A stretch of DNA of 64,000 nucleotides from Epiperipatus broadwayi (GCA_028023455.1 JAQFVV010006471.1:868001-932000), one strand, 5' to 3'; shown: positions 47,405 to 60,700, numbered from the stretch's first letter. Program-made: numbers and translations. Notes: generated from the sequence alone by a model not told the origin.

Positions 47405-47572
47405 AAGATATTTTATGCTGAATGCCACAACTTATCCATTTGGCTTGTTAAAATTTCATTGAAGGAGAGAACTGTCAAATTTTTGTATGCAATTGAAAGA
47501 CCAATTTATACTATAAGAATTATTTGGCTGGTTAAAATTCATTTGAAGAAACCGCAGCAAACTTCTGTATAA
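47405..47572 (+). repeat. Diverged tandem duplication, ~80 bp
   Basis: ATTTGGCTTGTTAAAATTTC followed by TTGAAG recurs as ATTTGGCTGGTTAAAATTC followed by TTTGAAG. Both are followed by a related CTGTCAAATTTTTGTAT / CAGCAAACTTCTGTAT block. Confidence 0.65.
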
Positions 47573-47747
47573 TGTTTAAAAAGTTAATTCATGTTTAGTA
47601 ATCAGAAACTGCTTGTTGTCTATAATTTGAGCCTTTAAAATGGAAAGGAAGAAAAAGAAACAAATGAATTCAAACCCAGGAAGAAACTCATCAAAATGGA
47701 AGGTAATCAACAGAACTCTTTTAAAATTTATTAATTATCCTGTAGCT

Positions 47748-47870
47748 AAATCTTGATTTAAAATAACTATCTACATTTTTATCTATCTTGATTCAAATGA
47801 CTGTCTGTGCATTTTTATACACATTTGATTAAAAATAACTGTCTGATGTGCATCTATATAGCTATCTCAA
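47748..47870 (+). repeat. Three imperfect units, ~38-45 bp
   Basis: TTGATT(T/C)AAA-ACT, then (A/G)TCT-T-CATTTTTAT, recurs three times (about 47752, 47788 and 47826). Confidence 0.6.
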
Positions 47871-47959
47871 AATAAAATGAACTGAATACATTAATTGATT
47901 GATGGACAGTTGAAGGAAAAGACATTGGAAAGAGACTATTGTAATGTTGATATTTATTG

Positions 47960-48024
47960 TTTATTTTATTTTGTTTATATAATATCATTTGTTTTTTTAT
48001 TTTTTATTTTGTTTATATAATATG
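47960..48024 (+). repeat. Direct duplication of a 25-bp segment
   Basis: TTATTTTATTTTGTTTATA-TAATAT occurs at about 47962 and, with one change, at about 47998. It is followed by GTCGCACGTCTAACCACTAG, whose reverse complement faintly recalls a tRNA D-arm. Confidence 0.7.
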
Positions 48025-49629
48025 TCGCACGTCTAACCACTAGATTATCTTAATTTAATATTTTTTTTTATTGATGTTAAAAATGTTTAAAGGAAAGAGG
48101 GGAAAATTATTTTGATACCATTTAAGTATAAATGCTCATGTAAATTTAAATTTAAAAGAAAAGAGAGAAGTGATATAAATATTTTTTTATATTCTTAACA
48201 AAATTTTAATTTGTGCTTAATATTAACTATGAAGAGTGAGTGGATGGTTGTAAAAACCCATAATTATGCTATAAGTGTTGATGATCTGTTATTAATATAA
48301 ATATTAAGTATGTTGTTGGCTTGACTGTTTAAAATTGAAATAATTCATATATGTTTTGATTCAGGATATAGTTAGTCTTTGTCATTTATCTAGACTGTAA
48401 TCGATGTATGTGTGGGCATATATAAAGCTATAAATGCTTGTCATTACTAATGTAAAGTTATCCTACCACCCAATAGATGGGAAATAGCTGTCTCATGATT
48501 TATTTACCATGGCAGTCGGAGATGACTGAGTTTCACTCCATTTATTTTGTTAAGATAGGGAATTATTAATAAAGTTATTGTTTAATTGTAGAAAATGTTT
48601 TGCATGCCAATATAGAGAGTAAGTGTCTAGGCAGGAGCTCTTCACATGATTCTAGATCTTAAGAAAAGATCTCCCTCTGGCTCAAGCAAACAGTTCAAGT
48701 TAGGAGTTGTTGTCATTGTTTTTTTTTAATTTCCCTTACCAAGATGCTGCTGTGTGCGCATTATAAATACTGCATGGTGATGTGGGATATGAAGAGAGTT
48801 TTTCTTATGTGGGACAGAATAAAAGTTGCCCTGACAGGATAAGGATTCAGTCAGATGTATATGTATGATGGGGAATGACAAAGATTTTAATTAATAAACT
48901 AACCGATCTGTGTTGATTTTTTTTGTGAATGATGGTAAATTGAGGGTCATCAAGCTGGATGGACATACTGACCTATCAAGATATATACAGTCAAAAACAT
49001 AAAGATCTGACAGGCATGAACATAAAAGTGTGGGTTTTGAATTTAAACCCATTTGCAAGATCAGTAGGGGATTTTTTATGGCATATCATCCTTCTTCATT
49101 AGAAATGTGAAAATTATTGCTTGATAAAATGATTTAGAAATTTATGATTATTTCACATTGCTGGTTAGAATAATTGAATGAATATATTATTTTGGAATAG
49201 TCCAATGGATAATGTTTACAATAAAAGGGGGGAAGTAGAAATTTATAGGTTTTCTTAAAGTTAGAAAAATGTACAGGATTCTGATTCCATGCGCGTGTGT
49301 ATTATTTTTTATTCAGTTTAATAACTAAATGGGTCAAAACAATAAATAAGTCATCCAGAAAAGTAGTTACTTTAAACATGTATTCGAACCATAGTCTTAT
49401 AATACATCTGAATCATATATTGGGAGTGTAACAATATTATATTTAAGTGTGTTTTGATTTTATTTTATTTTATCATTATTGTTAATGTAATAAAATTTTA
49501 TTATTGTTATAAGATTACATTGCGTTTTGTGTTTTGATGTTTCAAATATCTCCAGAATCTACATCCAGCACCTATATTTAAAGTAATATTAGTTCATATT
49601 TAAATTTAATTATTCATTTTTATATTGAT

Positions 49630-49950
49630 AATTTATTTCCAAGATCGATTTGCAGTAGTCATTATTATATTGTTTCCATATTCGATTCACATAGTTAATT
49701 TTATATTGATAATTTATTTCCATGATTGAATTACAGTATTGATTTTATCTTGATTATTTCTATATTCGATTAACATAAATCATTTTATATAAGTCACTTT
49801 TATAAACTTCATTTTCACATAATTTATTTTCATAATTAATTTGCATAATCTGATTTTATGATTTATTTCCGTACTTTACTTTCATAAGTAAATTTTGATT
49901 GATTTATCTGATTAGTGTCCATGGTTTACTTCCATAGTTTACTTTAGCAA
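49630..49950 (+). repeat. Degenerate tandem array, unit about 40 bp
   Basis: Repeated phrases of the type TTTATTTCCATGATTGAATT-CAGTA-TGATTTTAT, alternating TTTATTTCC- and TTGTTTCCATATTCGATT- variants, continue for about 300 bp with many substitutions. Confidence 0.6.
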
Positions 49951-50903
49951 AATATGATAGGTTTAAAATTATTAATTGAAATTTGGTCAATAGATTAGAA
50001 ATAATATAATAAAAATGACAGGGAATAGTTAAGTTAAGTTTAATAAATTTAATCTTTTGATTCATTGTAATGTTGTGAATATTGGGAGCAGACATAAAAT
50101 CCCTTTCCTGCTCTCAGTGTTTAGAGTGATTCCCACTAGTAAATTTGTATCAAAATTCAACTTAGCATATTTGGGATCATATCCATTACAATGTAATCAC
50201 TTATAAGGGCACCTCTTGACAAATCTAGACCTTGAGAAAGAGCAGTTCAATTATTAATCTAAGAGCTAGTTTGGAAGTCAAGTAGCATATTATAATAAAA
50301 TTATTATACTATTATTAAAATAGGGATCATGAATTGATAGTTGATCGAAAGATATATGTGTGTTAGAGAAATAAGATTAGGGATTCTCAGATTAGAGAAC
50401 ATAACACAGACATTCCGTGTTATATAATTGTAGCTATTGAAAGTGATAGATGCTGAGAACGAAAAATAAAGTAATGGAATTAAATGGGGAGGATTTATTT
50501 GTGATAATTTTTATCTAGTATTAAATTAAATAATAATTTTATATTATGAACATAGATTATGAGTTCTCTGCATTAATTACTGATTTATTTCCAGTCAGAT
50601 ATAAATGAGAACTGTATATAGTATTTTCTGTAGTTACCACTCGAGATCAGATATTTATAATAAAGTTGTGGAAGAAAGTTGTCTCATTATTATGAATTTT
50701 ATAATAAATTTATCATGAAATATTTACATGACTCATCCTAGGTTTGAAATTAAGACCACATAGATTGAATGGTTTTATCAATATTATTGTTATTATTTTT
50801 TTTTTGAGAGACAATTTAATTACTTTCTCCAGTATCTTCTATAGTCCTAAATATGGCTAATGATGATGATCTCTGGTGGGCATTACAATTTATAGCTGCA
50901 ATT

Positions 50904-50915
50904 TGGCGCCCCGGG
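50904..50915 (+). other. Primer-binding-site-like sequence, TGGCGCCCCGGG
   Basis: The first eight bases match the start of a lysine-type primer-binding site, then diverge. The only nearby CA-type end is CATTACA (50881-50887), 16 nt upstream, a spacing like the 25-nt offset of the confirmed element. No retroelement proteins follow. Confidence 0.35.
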
Positions 50916-51024
50916 TATATTTGATCCTAAAGTTAGTATAAAATTCAATTGACTAGCTACTTGAAATAAATGAGAGTTTATTGAGGTTAAATAAGTGAAA
51001 GATTGCGCTGAGAAAGTTGAGGTT

Positions 51025-51027
<3 letters not shown>

Positions 51028-51086
<59 letters not shown>

Positions 51087-51088
51087 TT

Positions 51089-51128
<40 letters not shown>

Positions 51129-51132
51129 AACC
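51028..51132. repeat. Long (TA)n with internal hairpin
   Basis: Two (TA)n runs (51028-51084 and 51092-51124) with AGGTTATCA between them and TGATAACCT after the second. The second run is therefore flanked by a perfect inverted repeat and can form a cruciform. Confidence 0.9.
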
Positions 51133-53754
51133 TGATAAGCAAACAACAGCTCTTAAGATCTTAGAGGCCAGATGAAAATTGATTCATTTTTCATCTAATT
51201 AGTGGATTGCATTGATATGAAAATGCATCATTTGCAACTTCATAAAAATTGCTTCTATATGCTTTTGAAGATTATTGCTTCTTAAATTATAATATATTAT
51301 ATTTATAGAAATGTATAATTTAAGTTGTCCCATAAAAATTCATTAGTAAAAATCTACTGACCACTGATTCAAACTCTGGAAGTCAAATTGGGGGTTAATT
51401 TAGTGTATTATTCTACTAATGGTTAAATTTAAAATTACAAAATGAGTTCACATTTTTATTCACTTATAACTAAAAGGTTTATTGAAAAAAAATAATGAAA
51501 TTATTACATAAAAAATAATAATAATTGAATAATTAATTGCTTGAAATTTGAATATTGGGAGGGGCATTCCAAGAATCTTCGGCTTCATTTTCAATTTACT
51601 AAATCATGCATAATAGAATACTATATGTGTAATGTTTTTTTTTTTCAAAACGTACATATAAATCCATTGATTGTATGCTTATATTTTACTTATTTAAAAT
51701 ATAATTTTTTTTATAACAGTTAATTATTAACAAAATATCATAAATGAAAAATTCTAGTGATATTAAATAGGAGATAGAATGAATTAGTAGCTTTAATAAC
51801 TTTTTCAATTATTTCACTATAACTATAGACTCAATAGACATTAAACTATGTGTTTCATGTGTTGTGTTTATCACAAATTGTAGATGTCAGTGATCGTAAA
51901 ATTACATTTATGAAATAAATGGATGCAATGTCCATGGAATGTCTTGAATATGTTGATGATACTCCAACAACATTTAGGAATGAAAAATCCATCTGGCTTT
52001 ACTTGTACACCATATAAAAAATTTGGAATCTCATACTTCTAAGCTTATAGATTCTTGGTTGAACGTCCGGAGAGAGGATCTTGATTTGAGAAAAATTTTG
52101 AGTGACAAAACTATACCACAAATTATTAAAAAGTCAAAACTATTTAACAGCTTTATATACATTTTCTGTGAGATATTTTTATTTCTGACATATGATGGGT
52201 AAATATGTGAAAAAATAGGAAATGATTACAAAAGAACAGATTTGAATAGTATTATTTTTTTTGAGTATTCGTAAATCTGGCATGGCAACTTATTTTTCAA
52301 TTATAGACACATTATTCAACATTATAAGCCCAAGTAGCGACCATCAGTTTTCCAAGGAGATTATTCCTAAAAATTATTTTACAATTAAAAAGCCAGGAAT
52401 GTAGCAAATGGTTCTTAATATGCAGCCTCTGCAACTGCCATCTTTTTTTATATAAGCTTACTGTACTTGATGCAGTAATAGAATGGTGGCCTCAAGGAAT
52501 ACAGTATATAAAATTGACTCACAGATAATGGAAATTTAAAAAAATATCTAATTTTGGTCAGTTTAATTGGAACGTTTGTGCTCCTACTTTGGTATGCAAA
52601 TGTTGCTACCAACAACATTATTTTTATTTATAAACTTATTAAATTTAATTGGTATAATGTCTCTAACAAATGTTTTTTTAATTACCAATATTTATTAAAA
52701 CGATTCCATAATATATTGTAAATTAGATAAAATATAATTTTAATAATTTCTTTTATGAATCCAATCTTTTTTTTATATAATATTTTTAAGAACTCTTTTA
52801 TTGAATTATTTTTTTAATTTAAGATTTTAATTTTGTCAGTTATTCAAAAATATACCTGATGAAATTCTGAAGCAATAACTCTGCTTTGTTGTATATGATG
52901 AGTTAAAATGAAAATTACACTAAGTAAATTAAACTTTCAAAAATAAGCTAAAGATGTCACCACTTAACAGATTATTTAAATTTTATTTTAAATAAACTCG
53001 AATTTAATACACATTTTAAAATTCTGCTTACAGCTATATAATGAGGGATAAATTTTTAACTACAAAGATTTTATGCTTCATATTTATAAATAATATGTAT
53101 CCTAGTGACGTGAGCTCATTATTTTATAATAAATCTTAAATACAGTAAATGGAGAAATGATGGCAAACTAAAACAGTCAAGTTCATATAATCAATGTCAT
53201 TATCAGTCAACAAAGCGCAGCTCGGGGGAGAAAAAAAATAATAAATTGTTATTACTTATGAAAAAATATATTATGAAAATTCTGAAGTATAAATATATTA
53301 GAAATTTATTCTTCATTATAATATTCAAATCTGAATAGATTCTATTTGCAAGATCTTTCCAACTTATTATTAAATATGTTAATATCATTATTTTACTATG
53401 TCAAGAATGAACAATTTTCACATTTATTTTCAATGCTCTTTACTGAGATTTCAACTTGCTAGCAGTGTTCCTTGGGGCTATAAATGACAATATATTATTT
53501 TACTGTTTAAATAACATAAAATTTTGGAATAAAAATATTAAATCCTTTAATAAAATGCATTGAAAAAAGTGTGAAAACTATTTATTCTTAAACATTAAAA
53601 GGTTATATCAAAATCCTCTATGTAAATAAAAAAGAAAAAATATAAACAAATGCAAGGAAAATAACATTATCTCTTTACATTAGTAGCTTTTCTATTATCA
53701 TTTAAAAAAGTATATATATATATATCTGTATATACTAGTGACATAGATACAATG
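51133..53754. other. Intergenic, nothing recognised
   Basis: AT-rich. Short stretches around 51840-52160 and 52320-52500 read slightly protein-like, but I could not assign any family. Confidence 0.5.
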
Positions 53755-55556
53755 TCACTACAGTTTGCAGAATTTTGTTGCAACAAAACTTGTCGTTTCT
53801 AAATTCAGTATTATTATCATTTCTAACAATGTCAATCCATGGCAATTTCAAGTTTGATCCAGTTTTTCCTGTCCTTTTCTACATTACTCCAACAAACTCT
53901 TTTATTTCATCTATTCATCTGACATGTAAATTCTTTCTAGTACTTCATATTATTTTGGGAGCCAATTTAAGTTTTCAACTGTCCATCTATTATTATCTTA
54001 TCTAGCATCATTTTCACCCCAACTCCATTTTTTTGATGTCAATAATATGTTTATTCTCTCATTCAAGAATTTGTTTTTAATCCATTTTTGTTATTTCCAA
54101 CATATTCATTAAATAATCTGAAGTCTTAAATATCAGATCCCTAAATAAGAACCAGGTCTTTTTCAAATATATATGCATATTTATTAAAATATTACTTTAT
54201 TTCTAGTAAAGGCATTCTATCCACACTTAATTCCATGATTAATTTCATCTTTTACATTTATTTCAATAATTTGTACTATTTTCTTTCAGAAAACCAATTG
54301 AACATTACTTTAATCCTGTTAGTATTTATTTTTAGTCCTAATTTTTTTTTACTTGTATATAATAATGCTCACACACATTTTCTGAAACTCTGAAATATTA
54401 TTTGCAAAAACAATCATATCATCTGCAAAATCTAGATGATGTAAATAATTTTCATGTGTTTTTATTATCATAGCTTCTCATTTTAATTTGTAAAATTTTT
54501 TATTACAAAACTGCTATAAAAAGTTTTGGAGATATGGCATCACTTTGTCATATATTCTAACTTATTGTAGTTCTTGATATTACCTAACTCAGTAATAAGT
54601 AGTTACTTCCACTTTGATTACATATATTTAAAATTATGATTATTTATTATTACATCCTTATAAATGTTAATCTTTTTATTATACCAAGAAATCTAATCAC
54701 TGCTGTTGTATTTTGATAAATTTTCTTCAGAATATGAGAATGTCCTTGGTCTATATCTTAATGATTCAGTTTTAATCAATGTATAATTAGAATCTACCAT
54801 TCTAAAATTTAATGGCAACTCACATTCATTGGTCTTCTCTATAATTTTTCTTAATAGTTGAATGTTATCCATGGTGCTAAATTACTTCTAAATTCAGCTT
54901 GTTCTTTTATTTGGTTTGAATCCCAATTTGATTATAGATAAATTGTAACTGTTTTGATAAAGATTATATATAAAATTGTAGGAGAATCATAGGTCTATAA
55001 TTTTGAATATCTTTTTATCACATTTTTTAATTATCAGTATTACAATTACATTCTTCCACCATCTTTTATATTTTATCATTTATAATCGATATGTAGTTTT
55101 TTGCAATTTTTCTATTTTTTTCATCTTCTGTTATAACAATAATAATTCCAACATTTCCTAGAACTTTTCCTTTCTTCATAGATTTTATTCAAAATTTTTA
55201 ATAATTCAGAAGATGTTTTAATTGTAGAGAATACTTTTTTTTATTACTATATAACTCTTTGTAGAACTCTTTCACAATGTTATCCATCTTTTTAGTAATA
55301 GTTTTAGCTTTTCTTCATATTGATGAAATAACTTTTCACCCAATACCAATATATTGTTTTATACTTTTGAAATTTTTACTGTCTCTTTCCTTGCCAAATT
55401 GCAATTATTTTATCTTATATCTCTCTATGAATTATTACAATTATAATCTTTCTTTAAAGCATTGCCCAATTTATCCAATATTAATATCACTTTTCTTTAT
55501 TCATTTTTTTTATAATGCATTATGGACTTATTTTACAGTTGATTTAGTTTAGGAGT

Positions 55557-55640
55557 AAATGATCTGAAGAAGATTGCTTGGAAATTGAAACCATTATGAT
55601 AGTAAAATAAGTGTATAATGCATTGTAAAATAGTGAATAA
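55557..55640 (+). repeat. R3-like segment inserted in the LINE remnant
   Basis: ATCTGAAGAAGATTGCTTGG, AATTGAAACC and ATAATGCATTGT resemble the right arm of the palindrome at 985-1180 in the same order. It separates readable LINE linker sequence on one side from the rest, as an insertion would. Confidence 0.5.
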
Positions 55641-55770
55641 AGAAATGATAGATATTACTATTGGATTATTTTATATCATTATTAATTCTTTTTCATATCA
55701 CTTTACAGAATTCCAGATATTCAATTTTCTTTAATGGATCACTTTTAAATGCTTTTATATATATATATAT

Positions 55771-57166
55771 ATGACTACAGATGGCATTATACCAAAAACA
55801 CCTTCAAGCGTTTGTTTACATAAACGTCAGAGCGTATTTCACTATCTCTAACTTAATTTCCACCTTCATATCATGATTTCAAGCTATTTGCTATCGTCAG
55901 TGAAGGACAGGATTAAGAAACTAGATCTAAAACACAAACTCTGAGCGTTTAAGAAACAGTTTCTATTCAGCTTGCGAGCGTGAATCTTTTAGACACGTAA
56001 TGTCTTCAAACTCAGCATCGCATGCCAGATAGCTACATGGGTCTGATATCAGTTCAGCATCACCACATAGTAGAAGTCTCTGCAATATATATCATTGCAA
56101 GAAAAGACCTCAAAGGTACATTTATGAAAAACAAAAAACACAAGTTAAAAACTTGCATACGCTTGTATTTATGACTACAGATGGATCTAGTTTCTTAATC
56201 CTGTCCTTCACTGACGATAGCAAATAGCTTGAAATCATGATATGAAGGTGGAAATTAAGTTAGAGATAGTGAAATACGCTCTGATGTTTATGTAAACATC
56301 TTCAACCATCTGTAGTCATAAATACAAGCGTATGCAAGTTTTTAACTTGTGTTTTTTGTTTTTCATAAATGTACCTTTGAGGTCTTTTCTTGCAATGATA
56401 TATATTGCAGAGACTTCTACTATGTGGTGATGCTGAACTGATATCAGACCCATGTAGCTATCTGGCATGCGATGCTGAGTTTGAAGACATTACGTGTCTA
56501 AAAGATTCACGCTCGCAAGCTGAATAGAAACTGTTTCTTAAACGCTCAGAGTTTGTGTTTTAGATCTAGTTTCTTAATCCTGTCCTTCACTGATGATAGC
56601 AAATAGCTTGAAATCATGATATGAAGGTGGAAATTAAGTTAGAGATAGTGAAATATGCTCTGACGTTTATGTAAACAAACGCTTGAAGGTGTTTTTGGTA
56701 TAACGCCATCTGTAGTCATAAATACAAGCGTATGCAAGTTTTTAACTTGTGTTTTTTGTTTTTCATAAATGTACCTTTGAGGTCTTTTCTTGCAATGATA
56801 TATATTGCAGAGACTTCTACTATGTGGTGATGCTGAACTGATATCAGACCCATGTAGCTATCTGGCATGCGATGCTGAGTTTGAAGACATTACGTGTCTA
56901 AAAGATTCACGCTCGCAAGCTGAATAGAAACTGTTTCTTAAACGCTCAGAGTTTGTGTTTTAGATCTAGTTTCTTAATCCTGTCCTTCACTGACGATAGC
57001 AAATAGCTTGAAATCATGATATGAAGGTGGAAATTAAGTTAGAGATAGTGAAATACGCTCTGACGTTTATGTAAACAAACGCTTGAAGGTGTTTTTGGTA
57101 TAACGCCATCTGTAGTCATAAATACAAGCATATGCAAGTTTTTAACTTGTGTTTTTTGTTTTTCAT
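55771..57166. repeat. 400-bp-unit satellite array with one inverted unit
   Basis: Unit boundaries are marked by CCATCTGTAGTCAT (plus) or ATGACTACAGATGG (minus). Minus-oriented unit: 55771-56170. After ATGACTACAGATGG repeats at 56171-56184, orientation flips. Plus-oriented parts are partial 56185-56305, full 56306-56705, full 56706-57105 and partial 57106-57166. Start-to-start spacing is exactly 400 bp between the plus units. Units are nearly identical, so amplification is recent. The array is bounded on both sides by (TA)n, and the minus and plus parts make a very long potential hairpin. No open frame. Each unit has GTTTATGTAAAC near one end. Confidence 0.92.
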
Positions 57167-57740
57167 ATATATATATATATTGCCTTGCCCTGTATTTAAA
57201 ATTTATTTATAAATTACTGGGGGTTTTTTGTATCAGCTATCTTTGTATTCTTTTCTTAATAGAAAACCAATTATCTTCTTTTTAGTCTTAATTAACTTTA
57301 AATCATTTTTGAAGATTTTAATATATTAAAATAATTATTAAATTTTAATTTTAATTTATCAATGCATTTTTAAAAATTAGGAATATAAACTGTCCATGGT
57401 GACTTTTTAAATAACTTTCTGTTTCTCTAATTATTTATTAACACATATCTTACATTTCATTCATTGATGATAATTTCTTTAAACACATTTATAACCTTGA
57501 AATGCATATTTTTAGTAGTCAAAATTTAAATTAATTCCAATGTGTTTTTGTTTAGATGCTTCCATGTTTATTTATGTTTAGCGGGAAAAAAGAGAATTTA
57601 TAATATATAGTTGTTGTTTTTTCTACATACTTCATGAGACTGTGTCCATTGTCATTTCTATCATCATAATCTTTATCTACAGCACTTTTTTTTTCAATCA
57701 TTTTCTAATTCTAGCATTAAAGTCTTTCATGGTTAATGTT

Positions 57741-60700
57741 AAAATGTTGCTTGGAAACATTAAAAGCATTTGATACACTCATATAAGAATCGGTTTCTTT
57801 GTTATAGTGAAAATTTGTCAGAATACAAAGCTGAATGATCTGTATTCAAAATCTTTCATTAGATTGACTAAACATCATCAATTTCCATAATGTTGTTTTT
57901 TCACTTATTATTTACAATGAATCCCATTTCACTTGTGCTTCTAATACTTATATCTTTATAATAAAGTATACACACACTCTTCAAATACATTTTTTTCATC
58001 TTTTCTCTTTATCTTTACAAAATTCAACAGCAACTCTTTTAATATTCGTTGATTCTTTCAATTTATGTATTTTTCTTATTTGCAATTATAGATAACTAAA
58101 TAAAAGATTGTCGTTTTATTGTAGCTTTGGTCTGCAATCAGAGAATTCTTATTAAACCTTTATCTTGTGTTAATAATTGTTTTCTTGACTAGCAATTTTA
58201 TAATCTTCTGGTAACAATGGCTATAATTTAGTTTTGTTTTCCCTGATTCTAAATATCTAATTTAAAAAATGTTCACATATACATTCATTATGACTTCAAA
58301 AACACTCAATTAATGTTTCAGTTAAGAATTATCAGACACATGAGAAGAAGATCTCTAATGTTTTTTGATCTTAAACTGAGAGTATAATCTTACTACACTT
58401 GCTGTGTATATAGATGAACACCCCATCTATGTTTCTTTATTATATGAATAATCACATAGAAATAACAGCTGCATCAACAAAATTGTATGTAATGAACATT
58501 AGGAATTTTCCTGCTTGACTCTTTAATAAAATCTCAAACAGAAATTAAAGGGTCTTCTTACACTTAATAGCAAATTCTTTTTGCAGCCTATTTTAAATTA
58601 TATAGTTTAATATTGATCGGTGTGACCAAAGTGATTTGGATACTCAAATAGTTTCAATATTAAAACATATATGAGTTTACTCAGTTACATTAATTGGGAA
58701 GTAATTATAAGGAATCATTAATTCTGTATTTTTAAATATAAAAGTATTAACAACAATAATTGAATGATTAGTTACACAAGAGATCATAAGTGATGGATAT
58801 ACAGGAACATTTAGCTATTAAATCCATTACTTACCATTATGGAAATCTGCATAAAGCATGTAAAATATTATATAATAATAATTGATTAAATTTGTAATAA
58901 TAGCAAAACATTTTGAAGGCATATTGCATTCATATGTTTCAGTTAGTTTAGAATGTCTTCCAAATCATGGCAAATCAATTTTTTTTAAAAAATCAATTTA
59001 AAAATGTAAACATTATATAGTGAAAACAAATACATTAAAATTAACTAATGACTGACTGCTTTATTATTAATTTATAATAACTTATAAATATTAAAAAATT
59101 ATAATTTTGATTAGTCATTTTACTTTAGATGTTAATATGACTCTTCTAATAATAAAATAAACAAATGTTGAGTTGCTTGGGAATTCAGGTAACATTCAAA
59201 CAACAAAATGACAAGTTAAGCATCAATCAAAGTACTTTTAGTTCTCAAGCTGGCTCCTCTGCTATACCATTCCACACAGAGCAAATATCTTCCTGCTACA
59301 ACAAAAAATTGTTAAAATGTATTTTATGCACTTTAAAATTATGTTCATTTATATATTTTTTAAATAAAAGGAGGAAAATTAACATTATTTTTGAGCATAA
59401 AATGAGCATTTTTAAATTCAAATGTATTACTATTTAATATAATAAATCTAATATCAAATTTTAATTTCTCACTACTTACATCATGAAATAGTCGGAAAGC
59501 AATAAAGAAAGAATTCATTTTTAATTTCTTATTGAAAGCAATAAATAGTAGAAAAATATCTCAATACAACATTTAACACAATAAAAATAAATACTGCAAT
59601 CAGACAGCCTTAGATTTAAATAAATATTGCTAGTTTTTTTAAAAAATAAATAAAAGATAGTAGCAGACTAATAGGCTATTTATTGTACAGATATCTATTT
59701 TAACCCACAAAATTAAGCCAGCAGTGAGTGAAAATCATATAAAAGATAAAAATCCCTGATCAGTTATCACAGTAAATTCTTAATAATTTGTAACTAAATA
59801 TGTTAATGAGTAAAAGCTTTTGATTGGCTCTTAAGAAAAATAATAAAAGTAGTTATATTCAGGTAAATGTGATAAAAGTTATACTGCTGCCAAGTGCTCA
59901 TCAAATTTATTATAAATAACGACATGATATATGAATATACATGATTAAATAAATAAATTAAAATCAAATTATTGACTTTTATGATAAGTCTGACCAGAAT
60001 AGAATGATTTCTATAAATCAAATGAGTAAAAAAATATTTGTAAGTCTAAATAATAATTGATACTATATTTTTGTAATAATTTCATTTCTTTAGGCACGAA
60101 GTAAGAAATTTAAGAAGTCTCTTGCTTTGATTTCTCCTAATTTGCAAGATGTACACTACAAAATAATTTGAATTGGAAAAACATTTATATCATACATTAA
60201 TTCAAAACTTTATTTCATTAAATCAGTGTCAAATTTAAAATCTTTTTAAATAGATGTTTTTTTTCTTCTCATAAATATTAAATTTTGTAAAGCTGAATAA
60301 AAAAAACTACAATAAATAAAAATACTACGCACGGGTTATGACATTTTGATTCTAATCTTATTCATTAGAAAATTTATTACCATTTCCATACTGTTAAAGT
60401 TTTATAATTTTAAATTACATTTAAATCATTTTTACTTTTTATAAATATAAAATAATTAAATTATTTAAAGCTGAATAAACAAACTTAGTTATTTTTAAGC
60501 CTACAACAATTCAAAATGCTGAAATGTATGTTTTTCAATTTCTTGTTCATTAAAATTTTAATTAATAAAAAAACTGGAATATTTATGAACTATAAATATA
60601 TATCAATCAATGCCATGAGTTCAATTGTTTATCAGTAACTTGCATCGATATGTATCTGTGTACACCTATGCAGCTAACTGTGAATTAAAAGATATTTTTA

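Larger units (their letters stand above)
46900..50900 (+). mobile_element. Possible old long-LTR retrotransposon remnant
   Basis: No proteins are readable, but the stretch differs from its surroundings. It has a TATAAAAGGGG promoter-like site (47164), a second TATAAATA site (48762) followed by TTCAGTCAGAT (48846), several short tandem repeats, and at 50904 a TGGCGCCCCGGG that resembles a tRNA primer-binding site just after a CATTACA end. TTCAGTCAGAT also occurs just downstream of the TATA box in the confirmed LTR element (29005). No second LTR copy was seen, so this stays a hypothesis. Confidence 0.35.
53755..57740 (-). pseudogene. RTE-type LINE remnant, endonuclease to C-terminus, interrupted by a satellite array
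   Basis: On the minus strand, from high to low coordinates, an AP-endonuclease segment comes first: DFNARIRK and, after a frameshift, NDNGHSLMKY and FFP-KHK-TW (57735-57545). The satellite array (55771-57166) interrupts next. A linker-like LKKIEYLEFCKVI-KRINNDI follows near 55640-55750. Then come RT blocks with DIQNYRPMILL (near 55000), a Y-LQNFL segment, and LHHLDFADDMIVFANN (54395-54440). A C-terminal tail near 53800-53880 includes WIDIVRNDN. The order matches the family (endonuclease, linker, RT, C-terminus). Stops and frameshifts are numerous. That all pieces belong to one copy is inference from order and orientation. Confidence 0.65.

Noticed and set aside
48024-48048. Minus-strand tRNA D-arm like TCTAGTGGTTAGACG
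   Set aside because: No B box at the right distance, so a chance match is likely.
51840-52500. hAT-like transposase remnant
   Set aside because: A few protein-like phrases in shifting frames, but no recognisable catalytic or zinc-finger block.
59165-59437. 90-codon frame with a less AT-rich first half
   Set aside because: No domain and no convincing start or splice context; the second half is ordinary AT-rich sequence.
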